A stretch of DNA of 64,000 nucleotides from Aquificota bacterium (GTDB taxonomy: Bacteria; Aquificota; Aquificia; Aquificales; Hydrogenothermaceae), in assembly GCA_013153635.1 (NCBI GenBank), contig JAADDZ010000015.1, positions 84,151 to 148,150 of the forward strand, in the 5' to 3' direction. The notes beneath the pieces were generated by a model, which saw nothing but the letters and a program-made list of their open reading frames with translations, made no database searches and was not told the origin of the DNA. Position numbers and translations under genes: made by a program. Below are positions 46,977-55,146 of the stretch, piece after piece; the first letter of the stretch is position 1, and every line of letters starts with the position of its first letter.

Positions 46977-48167
46977 TCACTTCGTAAATCTATCTATTAT
47001 CTTTGCCCCGATAAGGTCTCCCCATACATTTATAGATGTTCTAAGCATATCCAAGAATCTATCAACAGCCAAAATCACAGCAACCCCTTCCAAAGGAAGC
47101 CCAACAGCGGAAAGCACCAAAGTCATCGTCACCAAACCAGCGCTAGGAATACCAGCCGCCCCAACTGCCGCAAGCGTTGCAGTTAGAAAAATAATAATCT
47201 GCTCCCCTAAAGACAGCTCTATACCATACATATGAGCAATAAACATAGCCGCCACAGACTCATATAGAGCTGTTCCGTCCATATTTATAGTAGCTCCTAA
47301 AGGGAGAACAAAACCAGCAACCTTCTTTTTAATCTTCACCTTATCCTGTGCAACCTCCAGAGAAACAGGTAACGTTGCAGAACTAGAAGAGGTAGAAAAG
47401 GCAACCAATATAGCTTCCCGCACTTTTAAAAAGTACTTAAAAGGATTGACCTTTCCAAAAATAAAAGCTATTAATCCTAGATTAAAAACAGCATGAATTA
47501 ATAATCCGAAAACAACCACCACTACATAATGCCACAAAGAAAAAATAGTTCCTAACCCTCTATCCGCTATCACATAAGCCACAAGAGAAAAAACCCCTAT
47601 AGGAGTAAGGAGGATAATCCATCTAGCTATCCTAATTAACACATCATTAAAACCGTCCATAAATAAAACCAAAACTTCCTTTTTTCTTCTCTCTAGATAC
47701 AAGGTAGCAACAGCTAAAAGTATAGAAAAAATAATAATCTGAAGTACTTTCCCCTGTGCAAAACTCATAAAGATATTCTCTGGGATAAGACTCTCAAAAA
47801 AAGACCGCAAAGAAAACTCATGGCTCGTTACATTTTCCCCTAAACCACTCCTAGGAATTTCTCCCCCAAAACCTATAAGGTTAACAGTAATAATTCCAGT
47901 TAACACCGCCAAAGCAGTAGTAGAAAAATAATATACTATAGTCTTTATTCCCATGTCTTTTAGCTCATAGATAGAAGAAAGAGCAGAAATACTAACAAAT
48001 ACAGATACAAAAATAAGAGGAATAGCAACAGCCTTTAAAATATTCAAAAAAGCTTCCCCTAAAAACTTTATACCCAATGCTATTTCTGGGAAATAATAAC
48101 CAGTCAAAACCCCAAGAATGATACCTATAACAGTTAAGTTTTCTATAGAAATTAGCCTCTTCCACAT
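46977..48167 (-). CDS. dicarboxylate/amino acid:cation symporter (DAACS)
   Basis: 396 residues with about eight membrane helices and two hairpins. The HP1 serine-rich motif TSSSSATLPVSLEVAQ, the TM7 motif GATINMDGTALYESVAAMF and the HP2 segment AAGIPSAGLVTMTLVLSAVGLP are the GltP/DctA signatures. It imports C4-dicarboxylates or glutamate/aspartate with protons or Na+. It is somewhat short at both ends. It is convergent with gspF (3-base gap) and appears monocistronic. Confidence 0.92.
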   Translation of the reverse strand: MWKRLISIENLTVIGIILGVLTGYYFPEIALGIKFLGEAFLNILKAVAIPLIFVSVFVSISALSSIYELKDMGIKTIVYYFSTTALAVLTGIITVNLIGFGGEIPRSGLGENVTSHEFSLRSFFESLIPENIFMSFAQGKVLQIIIFSILLAVATLYLERRKKEVLVLFMDGFNDVLIRIARWIILLTPIGVFSLVAYVIADRGLGTIFSLWHYVVVVVFGLLIHAVFNLGLIAFIFGKVNPFKYFLKVREAILVAFSTSSSSATLPVSLEVAQDKVKIKKKVAGFVLPLGATINMDGTALYESVAAMFIAHMYGIELSLGEQIIIFLTATLAAVGAAGIPSAGLVTMTLVLSAVGLPLEGVAVILAVDRFLDMLRTSINVWGDLIGAKIIDRFTK

Positions 48168-48254
48168 AATAAAAGGTTAACATTACCAAACAACAATCTT
48201 CAAATAAATCTTAAGTGATTAAAATATAAGAAAAATTTATCGATAAATATAATT

Positions 48255-48563
48255 ATGGATTTTTTAAACATCATTTTAAGTCATACGAAAATAAGGATTT
48301 TTATAAATGGAAAAGAGCTAAGAAATATACTCAAAACTGACCAAATACCAAATAACGCGTATGAGTATATACCTATCCTTTTGGATATTGGAGAAGAATA
48401 CAACCTAACTAGTAACATAAAAATTAAAACAGACATACAAAATCAAAAAATAATATGGAATATCAAAAACATATATAACTATGAACAGATAACATTTAAA
48501 TTTGACTTTTTACAATACAAAACCCAAATAGAAAAAATCAAAAATCTATACATACATACTTAA
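48255..48563 (+). CDS. small hypothetical protein, 102 residues
   Basis: I do not recognise it. It is rich in Ile, Asn and Lys, with no Cys, no signal peptide and no membrane segment. The predicted strands and helices alternate. No clear ribosome site precedes the ATG at 48255, and an upstream AT-rich spacer of 87 bases separates it from the symporter. It ends convergently on the next gene with a 4-base overlap. It may be real but could be a chance frame in A-rich DNA. Confidence 0.5.
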   Translation: MDFLNIILSHTKIRIFINGKELRNILKTDQIPNNAYEYIPILLDIGEEYNLTSNIKIKTDIQNQKIIWNIKNIYNYEQITFKFDFLQYKTQIEKIKNLYIHT

Positions 48564-49282
48564 ACAAGAACTCTTCTAAACATAATGAAGAATACTCCAA
48601 AAATCATAAAAATTCCCCAATTATTTCCAGCTGAAGAAAAACTACAACCTCCCTCTTCACCCTCTTTTACCATTGGGACTTTTTTTACCCCTACAATATT
48701 AAAAAATATCCTCAAATCAGCTTCACCTGCATCATAAGCCTTTATGACAATACCACAACCAGCTGTCGAGAATTCAGAAAGAGGTTTTCCAATACAATTT
48801 TCCTTCACTATCTCAAAACTATCTTTATCCTCTCCATCTATATCAAGCTCCGTTATAACCACAGGCTCTAAACCTTTATTAACTACAACTACAACAGCAC
48901 CAGTACTTCCAGAATTTATCCTTACACTTTGAGGATAAATCTTTATATCAGCTTGCCACCCTGTTATCTCTGGCATAAAAGGAAACCAACTATCACTCTC
49001 ATTCAACGTTTCCTCATCAATAATACCTGCATCTATCATATCCTTATACATGTTACCCCACGCTCTACCAGCTACTTGATGAAGCTCATCTTCATCTTCA
49101 AAACACTCATCAAACCTGCCTTCTATAGATTCACCAAAACAAAAATCAGGCATCTCTTCCAAAGGCTCATCTACTATCTCAAAAAAAGTATCTGAAGGAT
49201 TTTTTACAAAATCACTCACCCCAAAACCATAAGAGAACCCTACAAAAACAAAGAGCATAAAAAAGATTTTTGTAATCTTCAT
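48560..49282 (-). CDS. exported protein with choice-of-anchor-D-like domain and C-terminal sorting tail
   Basis: 240 residues. A signal peptide (about 1-19) is followed by an acidic, Cys-containing region. Then comes an Ig-like domain (about 110-205: VRINSGSTGAVVVVVNKGLEPVVI, DIDGEDKDSFEIV, CGIVIKAYDAGEADLRIFF) similar to choice-of-anchor D/ASH-type domains. The C-terminus is a tripartite sorting signal: GGCSFSSAG, a hydrophobic helix, then RR near the end, as in GlyGly-CTERM and MYXO-CTERM types. Such proteins leave by type II secretion and are trimmed at the membrane; gspCDEF lie nearby. Function unknown. Confidence 0.8.
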   Translation of the reverse strand: MKITKIFFMLFVFVGFSYGFGVSDFVKNPSDTFFEIVDEPLEEMPDFCFGESIEGRFDECFEDEDELHQVAGRAWGNMYKDMIDAGIIDEETLNESDSWFPFMPEITGWQADIKIYPQSVRINSGSTGAVVVVVNKGLEPVVITELDIDGEDKDSFEIVKENCIGKPLSEFSTAGCGIVIKAYDAGEADLRIFFNIVGVKKVPMVKEGEEGGCSFSSAGNNWGIFMIFGVFFIMFRRVLV

Positions 49283-49446
49283 CTTTCTCCCTTTTATTTT
49301 CTAATATTTGAATATACTAATATAGTATTCCTTTTTATAAACATTTACAAATCTGATGATAAGCCTTATGACACCTATCATAGTGTTTATATTTCAATAC
49401 TCTATTATTAACTTAAATTTCTACAAACAAAAAATTGGAGGTATCT

Positions 49447-50526
49447 ATGGCACTACAAGGCGTAATAGACGCACTAAAAAAAACAACATTAGAAGAGATA
49501 GGAATCAATTTTTCCCTAGCAGACCTACTAAAAGATATAAAGATAGAAGGAGATAGCGTCCAGTTAGTCTTATTCTCCCCAAGTGAAAAATACCACCAGT
49601 TTCTAAAAGAAAAAGCAGAACAAACCCTAAAATCAATAGGAGCAAAAGAAATTAAAATACTCTTTACAGACCAACCTCCAGCACAAAGACAACAACCACC
49701 CCCTCCTCCACCACAACCAGAAAACCCATTTGAAAACAGAAAAAGAATCCCAAAAGTGAAAAAAGCTATAGCAGTATCTTCTGGAAAAGGAGGAGTAGGA
49801 AAATCTACAGTAGCGGTTAATATAGCATCAGCTCTAAAAAAGATGGGTTATAACGTAGGATATTTAGATGCAGACATGTACGGTCCATCTGGTCCAACAA
49901 TGCTAGGAGCAAAAGATAAACAGGTTATGGCAAAAAAAGTAGAAGGAAAAGAAGTATTAATAGCACCCCAAGCTCACGGAATAAAAGTTATGTCTATAGG
50001 ATTTCTACTTCCATCAGAAGACACACCTGTTATATGGAGAGGTCCTGTACTATTTAAAGCTCTCAATCAATTCCTTTTTGATGTAGATTGGGGCGACGAA
50101 GAACTAGATTTTCTAATTATAGACCTACCCCCGGGAACTGGAGATGTCCAAATAACATTAGGGCAGTTAACAGAACTCGATGGAGCAGTCATTGTAACTA
50201 CCCCCCAAGATGTAGCTCTAATAGATGTAAAAAAAGGAATCCAGATGTTCAATGAAATAATGATTCCTGTACTAGGAATAGTAGAAAACATGAGTTACTT
50301 TGTATGCCCAGACAACGGAAAAAAATATGAGATATTTGGAAAAAGTAAAACAGAAGAGATAGCAAAGAAATATAACACAGAACTGCTTGGGAAAATACCT
50401 ATCGAACCAAAAGTAGCTGAATTTTCCGACTTAGGTATTCCTATAGTCTTTGCAAAAGAAGACTCTCAATCAGCCCAAGCATTCATGGAAATAGCTAGAA
50501 ACATAATAAAAAAACTAAGCCAATAA
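49447..50526 (+). CDS. mrp: Mrp/NBP35-family Fe-S cluster carrier ATPase
   Basis: 359 residues from ATG at 49447, with GGAGG six bases upstream. An N-terminal MIP18/DUF59-like domain (about 1-75) is joined by a Pro-rich linker (PPPPPPQPENPF) to a deviant Walker A P-loop SSGKGGVGKST (111-121). The rest follows ApbC/Mrp: GYLDADMYGPSGPTMLG and DLPPGTGDVQITLGQL. The usual C-terminal CPxC pair is CPDN here, so only the first Cys remains. Mrp carries Fe-S clusters to target enzymes. It heads the island with the iscS-like gene and iscU. Confidence 0.93.
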   Translation: MALQGVIDALKKTTLEEIGINFSLADLLKDIKIEGDSVQLVLFSPSEKYHQFLKEKAEQTLKSIGAKEIKILFTDQPPAQRQQPPPPPPQPENPFENRKRIPKVKKAIAVSSGKGGVGKSTVAVNIASALKKMGYNVGYLDADMYGPSGPTMLGAKDKQVMAKKVEGKEVLIAPQAHGIKVMSIGFLLPSEDTPVIWRGPVLFKALNQFLFDVDWGDEELDFLIIDLPPGTGDVQITLGQLTELDGAVIVTTPQDVALIDVKKGIQMFNEIMIPVLGIVENMSYFVCPDNGKKYEIFGKSKTEEIAKKYNTELLGKIPIEPKVAEFSDLGIPIVFAKEDSQSAQAFMEIARNIIKKLSQ

Positions 50527-50542
50527 CAAGGAGGTATCAAAC

Positions 50543-51781
50543 ATGTTAGAAACAAGAGGCATTGTTTATGTAGACCATCTAGCAACTACCCCAGTTGCAG
50601 AAGAAGTAATCCAAGCCATGATGCCTTATTTTAGAGAAAAGTTTGGAAATCCTACATCTCTTCACGAACTTGGAGTAGAAGCTAAAAAAGCTATAAACAA
50701 AGCAAGAGAACAAGTCGCAGAACTTTTAAATATAGGCAGACCTGAAGACATCGTATATACATCAGGAGCAATAGAAGCTAACAACCTTGCGATAAAAGGA
50801 TATGCAAAAGCACCGGGAGTTTCAAGGAGAGGAAAACATATAGTAGTATCTTCCATTGAGCATCACTCTATACTCCACTCATGTAAAACTTTAGAAAAGG
50901 AAGGTTTCGAAGTAACATATGTAGAACCTGATGAATATGGTATCATACACCCAGAAAAACTTGCAGAAGCTATAAGACCAGATACTATACTAGTATCCGT
51001 AGGTTATGCCAATAGAGAGATAGGAACACTTCAAGACATTCCTGTTTTGGTAGCCGCCGCAAAAGAAAAAAATCCCCGTGTAGTCTTTCACTCGGACATA
51101 GCCGCCGCCGTTGGACATACACCAGTAGATGTAGAAGGGTGGGGACTAGATATGGCATCATTCACAGGACACTACTTTTATGCCCCAAAAGGCGTAGGAG
51201 GACTCTTTGTAAAAAAAGGAGTTAGACTCAAACCCCTTATCGAAGGAGGTATACAAGAAGGTGGAAGAAGAGCAGGCACAGAACCAGTCCCACTAATAGT
51301 AGGTATGGGAGCCGCCGCAGAACTTGCTCTTAAAGAGATGGACGATAGAGTAACAAGACTAAAACGACTAAGAGATAAACTCAAAAAAGGAATAGAAGAG
51401 AGAATACCTTACATAAAATTTACAGGACACCCAGAAAAAAGACTACCAAACCATCTATCTCTAATAGTGATGTACATCGAAGGAGAAGCGATGCTCTTAA
51501 TGTTAAATATCAAAAAAACATACACCGCATCAGGGTCAGCGTGCGTATCATATGCACTAAAACAATCACACGTCCTAGCGGCTATAGGAGTAGAAAAAGA
51601 GGCATCAAACGGTTCTATCGTTTTCTCCTTGGGAAGAGAAAACACAGAAGAAGATATAGACTACATTATCGAAGAATATCCAAAAGTAATTCAAAGATTA
51701 AGAGAAATATCTCCATTTGGTCCCGAGAACTGGGATAAATTTGCAAAGAAAGCAGACAAATTCAAAAATGTTCAAGGCTAA
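50543..51781 (+). CDS. cysteine desulfurase homologue lacking the PLP lysine
   Basis: 412 residues, class V aminotransferase fold like IscS/NifS (GNPTSLHELG, SSIEHHSILHSC, GGRRAGTEP). The PLP Schiff-base Lys is absent: family GHKxYGPKG is GHYFYAPKG here, with Tyr at residue 211. Other PLP contacts also differ: GATE is GAIE (residue 77 Ile), DAAQ is DIAA (residue 188 Ala), and the Asn-Asn-Glu-Ile-Gly strand is NREIG. The mobile-loop Cys is kept (SGSACVSY, C334). AAGGAGG precedes the ATG, 16 bases after mrp. It resembles the situation of Archaeoglobus IscS, which lacks the Lys, has no desulfurase activity and contributes a Cys to IscU-bound cluster. A scaffold role with IscU is my inference. 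Confidence 0.9.
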   Translation: MLETRGIVYVDHLATTPVAEEVIQAMMPYFREKFGNPTSLHELGVEAKKAINKAREQVAELLNIGRPEDIVYTSGAIEANNLAIKGYAKAPGVSRRGKHIVVSSIEHHSILHSCKTLEKEGFEVTYVEPDEYGIIHPEKLAEAIRPDTILVSVGYANREIGTLQDIPVLVAAAKEKNPRVVFHSDIAAAVGHTPVDVEGWGLDMASFTGHYFYAPKGVGGLFVKKGVRLKPLIEGGIQEGGRRAGTEPVPLIVGMGAAAELALKEMDDRVTRLKRLRDKLKKGIEERIPYIKFTGHPEKRLPNHLSLIVMYIEGEAMLLMLNIKKTYTASGSACVSYALKQSHVLAAIGVEKEASNGSIVFSLGRENTEEDIDYIIEEYPKVIQRLREISPFGPENWDKFAKKADKFKNVQG

Positions 51782-51797
51782 CTTATGACAAAACTCA

Positions 51798-51826
51798 TTG
51801 AGTATAAGCATTTAGCAAAATATATT
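51798..51826 (+). promoter_or_regulatory. sigma-70 promoter before iscU
   Basis: TTGAGT-N17-TATATT lies about 45 bases upstream of the iscU ATG, with optimal spacing and four or five of six matches in each box. It would let iscU be expressed apart from mrp. Confidence 0.45.
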
Positions 51827-51871
51827 AAATTATGAAGATTATAAAAATTAAACTCCATAGGAGGTATCAAA

Positions 51872-52333
51872 ATGTTTGAATATACAGAAAAAGTTATGGA
51901 TCATTTTATGAATCCAAGAAATTTAGGAGAGATTCCAAATCCTGATGGATACGGTCAATGTGGTAACCCGTCTTGTGGAGATGCTATGTTATTCACCATA
52001 AAAGTAGACAAAGAAAAAGATATTATTACCGACGTTAAATTCAAAACATTTGGTTGTGGCTCTGCAATCGCAGTATCATCTGTACTCACAGAAATGGTAA
52101 AAGGAAAACCTATAGATTACGCACTGAATCTAACCTACAAGGAAATCTTTGAAGAATTAGGAGGTTTGCCAGCTCAAAAGATACACTGTACAAACCTTGG
52201 CTTAGAAACATTACACGTAGCAATAAAAGACTATCTACTAAAACAAGGTAGAGTTGAAGAAGCCGCAAAAATACCAGATTGTATAGAAGAAGAACACGAA
52301 GAAGAAACCATTGACCTTGAACATATAGGATAA
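51872..52333 (+). CDS. iscU: Fe-S cluster assembly scaffold
   Basis: 153 residues. The three cluster cysteines are C35 (GNPSCGD), C62 (FGCGSAIA) and C106 (KIHCTNLG), with the conserved Asp at 37. An additional Cys at 30 (GQCGNP) is unusual. The C-terminal tail is acidic (EEEHEEETIDLEHIG). The N-terminus YTEKVMDHFMNPRNLGEI is standard. It builds clusters for the partner carriers, and the neighbours mrp and the iscS-like gene fit. AGGAGG precedes the ATG; a terminator follows. Confidence 0.95.
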   Translation: MFEYTEKVMDHFMNPRNLGEIPNPDGYGQCGNPSCGDAMLFTIKVDKEKDIITDVKFKTFGCGSAIAVSSVLTEMVKGKPIDYALNLTYKEIFEELGGLPAQKIHCTNLGLETLHVAIKDYLLKQGRVEEAAKIPDCIEEEHEEETIDLEHIG

Positions 52334-52368
52334 AAACCTATATTAAAACTTAAATAACCAAGAACCAA

Positions 52369-52395
52369 AGGGCTTTTATAAGCCCTCTTTTTTTT
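52369..52395 (+). terminator. rho-independent terminator after iscU
   Basis: AGGGCTT and AAGCCCT form a perfect 7-base-pair stem around TTAT, followed by C and eight T. It ends 15 bases before the next start codon. Confidence 0.9.
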
Positions 52396-52409
52396 GTAAA
52401 TGAGGAAAA

Positions 52410-53453
52410 ATGGGAAAAAAGATAAAAGCAATAGCCTTATATTCAGGAGGACTTGATAGTACCTTAGCGATAAAACTGATTCAACAGCAAGGTATAGAAG
52501 TTCTTGCAGTTCACTTTTATACTGGCTTTTGTATCACAGAAACAAAAAGAAGAAGAGGAGAAAAAAAATCAGACGGTACCCATTATATCAACCCTGCACT
52601 AAAATATGCCGCAAAATACAAAATCCCAATAGAGATAGTAGATATTTCCTCTGACTATTTTCACATCATAACAAATCCCAAATATGGTTACGGAAAGAAC
52701 ATAAATCCATGTATAGACTGTAGAGCATTTATGTATAAAAAAGCAAAAGAAATAATGATAAAAACAAAGGCAGATTTTATCATTTCAGGAGAAGTACTAA
52801 ACCAAAGACCAATGAGCCAGCACCTAAAAGCTATGAAACTTATAGAAAAAGAAGCAGGCGTAGAAGGTTTAGTAGTAAAACCACTTTCAGCTAAACTCCT
52901 TCCACCTACTATACCAGAGATAAAAGGCTGGATAAACAGAGAAAAACTAGAAGGTATAAGCGGAAGAAGCAGAAAGAGACAACTAGAATTAGCAAAAACC
53001 CTAAATATAGATGAATTTGAACAACCAGCAGGAGGGTGCTGTTATCTTACAGATGAAAATTTTGCAAAAAAATATCAAGAAATAATATCAGTAGAAAACA
53101 CAATCAGCAGAGATGACCTATATCTACTTACAATAGGAAGACACTTTAGATTACCATCAGGAACAAAAGTTATAGTTACTAGAAACGAAGGAGAAGGTAA
53201 CTTTGTCAGAGGACTAAAAGACAGATATTGGTTCTTTGAACCAATAGGAAAAGGAGCAGTAGCCATCGCTAAAACGATAGACGCAAATCCCCCCTCAAAA
53301 GAAGACCTAAAACAGATAGCTAACCTAATCGCAAGATACAGTAAAACGGAGAATGGTAAAATAAATGTCAAATATCATAGTCCCCAAGGGGAAGAAAGTA
53401 TAATTTTAGGAGAGAAGCTAGAAGAAGCAACCTTGGAAAATTGGAGGATATAA
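52410..53453 (+). CDS. PP-loop ATPase with NFACT-R-like C-terminus, probable tRNA thiolation enzyme
   Basis: 347 residues. The N-terminus has the PP-loop ALYSGGLDSTLAIKL (about 9-23), and the middle has CIDCRAFMYKKAKEIM, as in TrmU/ThiI-related enzymes. Cys occurs in GGCCYLT, a possible active-site or metal site. The C-terminal third (LTIGRHFRLPSGTKVIVTRNEGEGN) looks like NFACT-R_2/DUF814, an RNA-binding-type fold. It probably adenylates a uridine and accepts sulfur; which tRNA position is unknown. It starts a unit of four small sulfur genes, with GAGGAAAA upstream of the ATG. Confidence 0.82.
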   Translation: MGKKIKAIALYSGGLDSTLAIKLIQQQGIEVLAVHFYTGFCITETKRRRGEKKSDGTHYINPALKYAAKYKIPIEIVDISSDYFHIITNPKYGYGKNINPCIDCRAFMYKKAKEIMIKTKADFIISGEVLNQRPMSQHLKAMKLIEKEAGVEGLVVKPLSAKLLPPTIPEIKGWINREKLEGISGRSRKRQLELAKTLNIDEFEQPAGGCCYLTDENFAKKYQEIISVENTISRDDLYLLTIGRHFRLPSGTKVIVTRNEGEGNFVRGLKDRYWFFEPIGKGAVAIAKTIDANPPSKEDLKQIANLIARYSKTENGKINVKYHSPQGEESIILGEKLEEATLENWRI

Positions 53454-53454
53454 A

Positions 53455-53709
53455 ATGAGTGTAAACCTTGATGAAATTAAGCCAGATATAGTCCATGATG
53501 CTACTGGGACTTACTGTCCAGTACCTATCACAGAATTAGCAAAAATTATAAAAACCGCAAAAACAGGGCAGATTATAGAGCTTCTCGCTGACGACGAAGG
53601 AGCTATTCAAGATGTTCCTGCATGGTGCGAAGCAACTGGCAATGAATTTTTAGGATACAAAGAAGACGATGGAATACTAATATTTTATGTGAGGAAAACC
53701 CAAGAATGA
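53455..53709 (+). CDS. TusA-family sulfur carrier
   Basis: 84 residues. The CPVP motif (DATGTYCPVPITELAKIIKT) carries the persulfide Cys, and the second half has the usual VPAWCEATGNEFLGYKEDDG. Such proteins relay sulfur to tRNA thiolation, molybdopterin or sulfur oxidation. It starts one base after the PP-loop gene and overlaps the next by 4, so it is the natural sulfur donor candidate for the PP-loop enzyme. Confidence 0.92.
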   Translation: MSVNLDEIKPDIVHDATGTYCPVPITELAKIIKTAKTGQIIELLADDEGAIQDVPAWCEATGNEFLGYKEDDGILIFYVRKTQE

Positions 53710-53930
53710 AAATAACATTAGATACAAAAGTTTTTCATCTTTTAGAAGATTACCCGCAAACAGAACAGATTATAAAAAAATACTTTAATTACTTTTACAA
53801 AGAAAAACTTGAGAATATCGCCCTAAAAAGGTTAAGTATAAAAGGAGCTTTTTGCGTTCTTAACCTACCAGAAAAAGATAGAGAAATATTTTTAGATGAA
53901 ATAAATCAAGTAATAATCAAATCTAAATAG
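53706..53930 (+). CDS. DUF1858-like small protein
   Basis: 74 residues. ITLDTKVFHLLEDYPQTEQIIKKYFNYF matches the start of DUF1858, whose usual Cys pair is missing; one Cys remains (GAFCVLNL). It is mostly helical. Overlap with tusA (ATGA) and the short gap to the nfu-like gene show it belongs to the sulfur-transfer unit. Function is unknown in the family. Confidence 0.72.
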   Translation: MKITLDTKVFHLLEDYPQTEQIIKKYFNYFYKEKLENIALKRLSIKGAFCVLNLPEKDREIFLDEINQVIIKSK

Positions 53931-53942
53931 AGGTGTTTAGAT

Positions 53943-54200
53943 ATGATAAAAGAGATGAGTGAAAAAGAAAAGGAAGTAGAAAATGTTTTAGAAAAGATAA
54001 GACCTGCTCTAACAGCAGACGATGGAGATATAAAGCTTGTAAAAGTAGAAAACGACGTAGTATACCTAGAGCTGTTGGGAATGTGTATTCACTGTCCAGT
54101 TTCAGACATGACAATGAAAGACCTTATTATATATACAGTAAGAGAATCTCTTCCTTGGGTTAAAACTGTGATGATAGGACAAAACAAGTTCAGCCTTTAG
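53943..54200 (+). CDS. NifU C-terminal-domain (Nfu) Fe-S carrier
   Basis: 85 residues, a stand-alone Nfu domain. The cluster motif is GMCIHCPVSDMTMKDLI (C-x2-C-P). The N-terminus EVENVLEKIRPALTADDGDIKLVKVE is typical. It takes a cluster from the scaffold to targets. GAGGTG is 7 bases before the ATG. It belongs to the PP-loop/tusA unit. Confidence 0.92.
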   Translation: MIKEMSEKEKEVENVLEKIRPALTADDGDIKLVKVENDVVYLELLGMCIHCPVSDMTMKDLIIYTVRESLPWVKTVMIGQNKFSL

Positions 54201-54205
54201 GTTTA

Positions 54206-55060
54206 ATGAAACTAGAGTGTAACATAAATGGACAAACCCAAATCTATGGTATCTTTGGTTATCCAGTAAAACATTCTAAATCTCCCACCTTTCAAACTTA
54301 CTCTTTCCAAACTCTTGGAATAAATGCAGTTTATATACCATTTGAGATAAAACCAGAAGATTTAGAAAAAGCGGTGCAATCAATCAAAATATTGGGAATC
54401 AAAGGGATAAACGTTACTGTACCGCACAAAGAACAGATAATAAAATATGTAGATGAGCTGTCCCCAGAGGTAAAATATATAAAAGCTACAAACACTATAC
54501 ATAACTTAGAAGGCTATCTAAAAGCATATAATACAGATGTAGTTGGATTTATTAGAGGACTAAAAGAGATAGAGCCAAACTTCTCAAACAAAAGATTCCT
54601 AGTAATAGGAGCTGGAGGTGCATCTAGAGCTGTTTTATATGGACTTGTTAAAGAAGGAGTACAAAAAATAATCATAGCAAACAGAACAACTTCAAAAATA
54701 CAAAACATAATAAAAGATTTTTCCACACTACATAGATACATAGACCAGATAATAACAGCTATCACTCTAGAAGATATAGACAAACAGCTAAAAAATGCTG
54801 ACATCATAATAAATACAACATCAATAGGTCTAAAAGAAGAAGACCCAGAACTATTTAACTACAAACTTATAGAACCTAGACACACAGTTATAGATATAAT
54901 CTACAGAAAAACTAAACTCTTAAAAACTGCGGAAGAAAAAGGGTGCAAATGGCAAGATGGTTTACCTATGCTTATGTATCAAGGTATTGAATCTTTTAAG
55001 ATATGGACAGGAAAAGAACCACCCATAGATAAAATAAAAAATATCCTAACACACGGATAG
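54206..55060 (+). CDS. aroE: shikimate dehydrogenase
   Basis: 284 residues. YPVKHSKSPTFQTYSF and the catalytic Lys in INVTVPHKEQI give the substrate domain. The NADP loop is GAGGASRAVLYGL with NRTTSK, and NTTSIGLKEEDPEL precedes the end. It reduces dehydroshikimate in aromatic synthesis. It lies 5 bases after nfu. No other aro gene is nearby. Confidence 0.95.
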   Translation: MKLECNINGQTQIYGIFGYPVKHSKSPTFQTYSFQTLGINAVYIPFEIKPEDLEKAVQSIKILGIKGINVTVPHKEQIIKYVDELSPEVKYIKATNTIHNLEGYLKAYNTDVVGFIRGLKEIEPNFSNKRFLVIGAGGASRAVLYGLVKEGVQKIIIANRTTSKIQNIIKDFSTLHRYIDQIITAITLEDIDKQLKNADIIINTTSIGLKEEDPELFNYKLIEPRHTVIDIIYRKTKLLKTAEEKGCKWQDGLPMLMYQGIESFKIWTGKEPPIDKIKNILTHG

Positions 55061-55146
55061 TCCTTATTCTACAGCTATACTCCCTACAGTAAAAACATTT
55101 ATTGTATTATATATAAACATAAAAATTTTAAAAGGACATTTAACAA

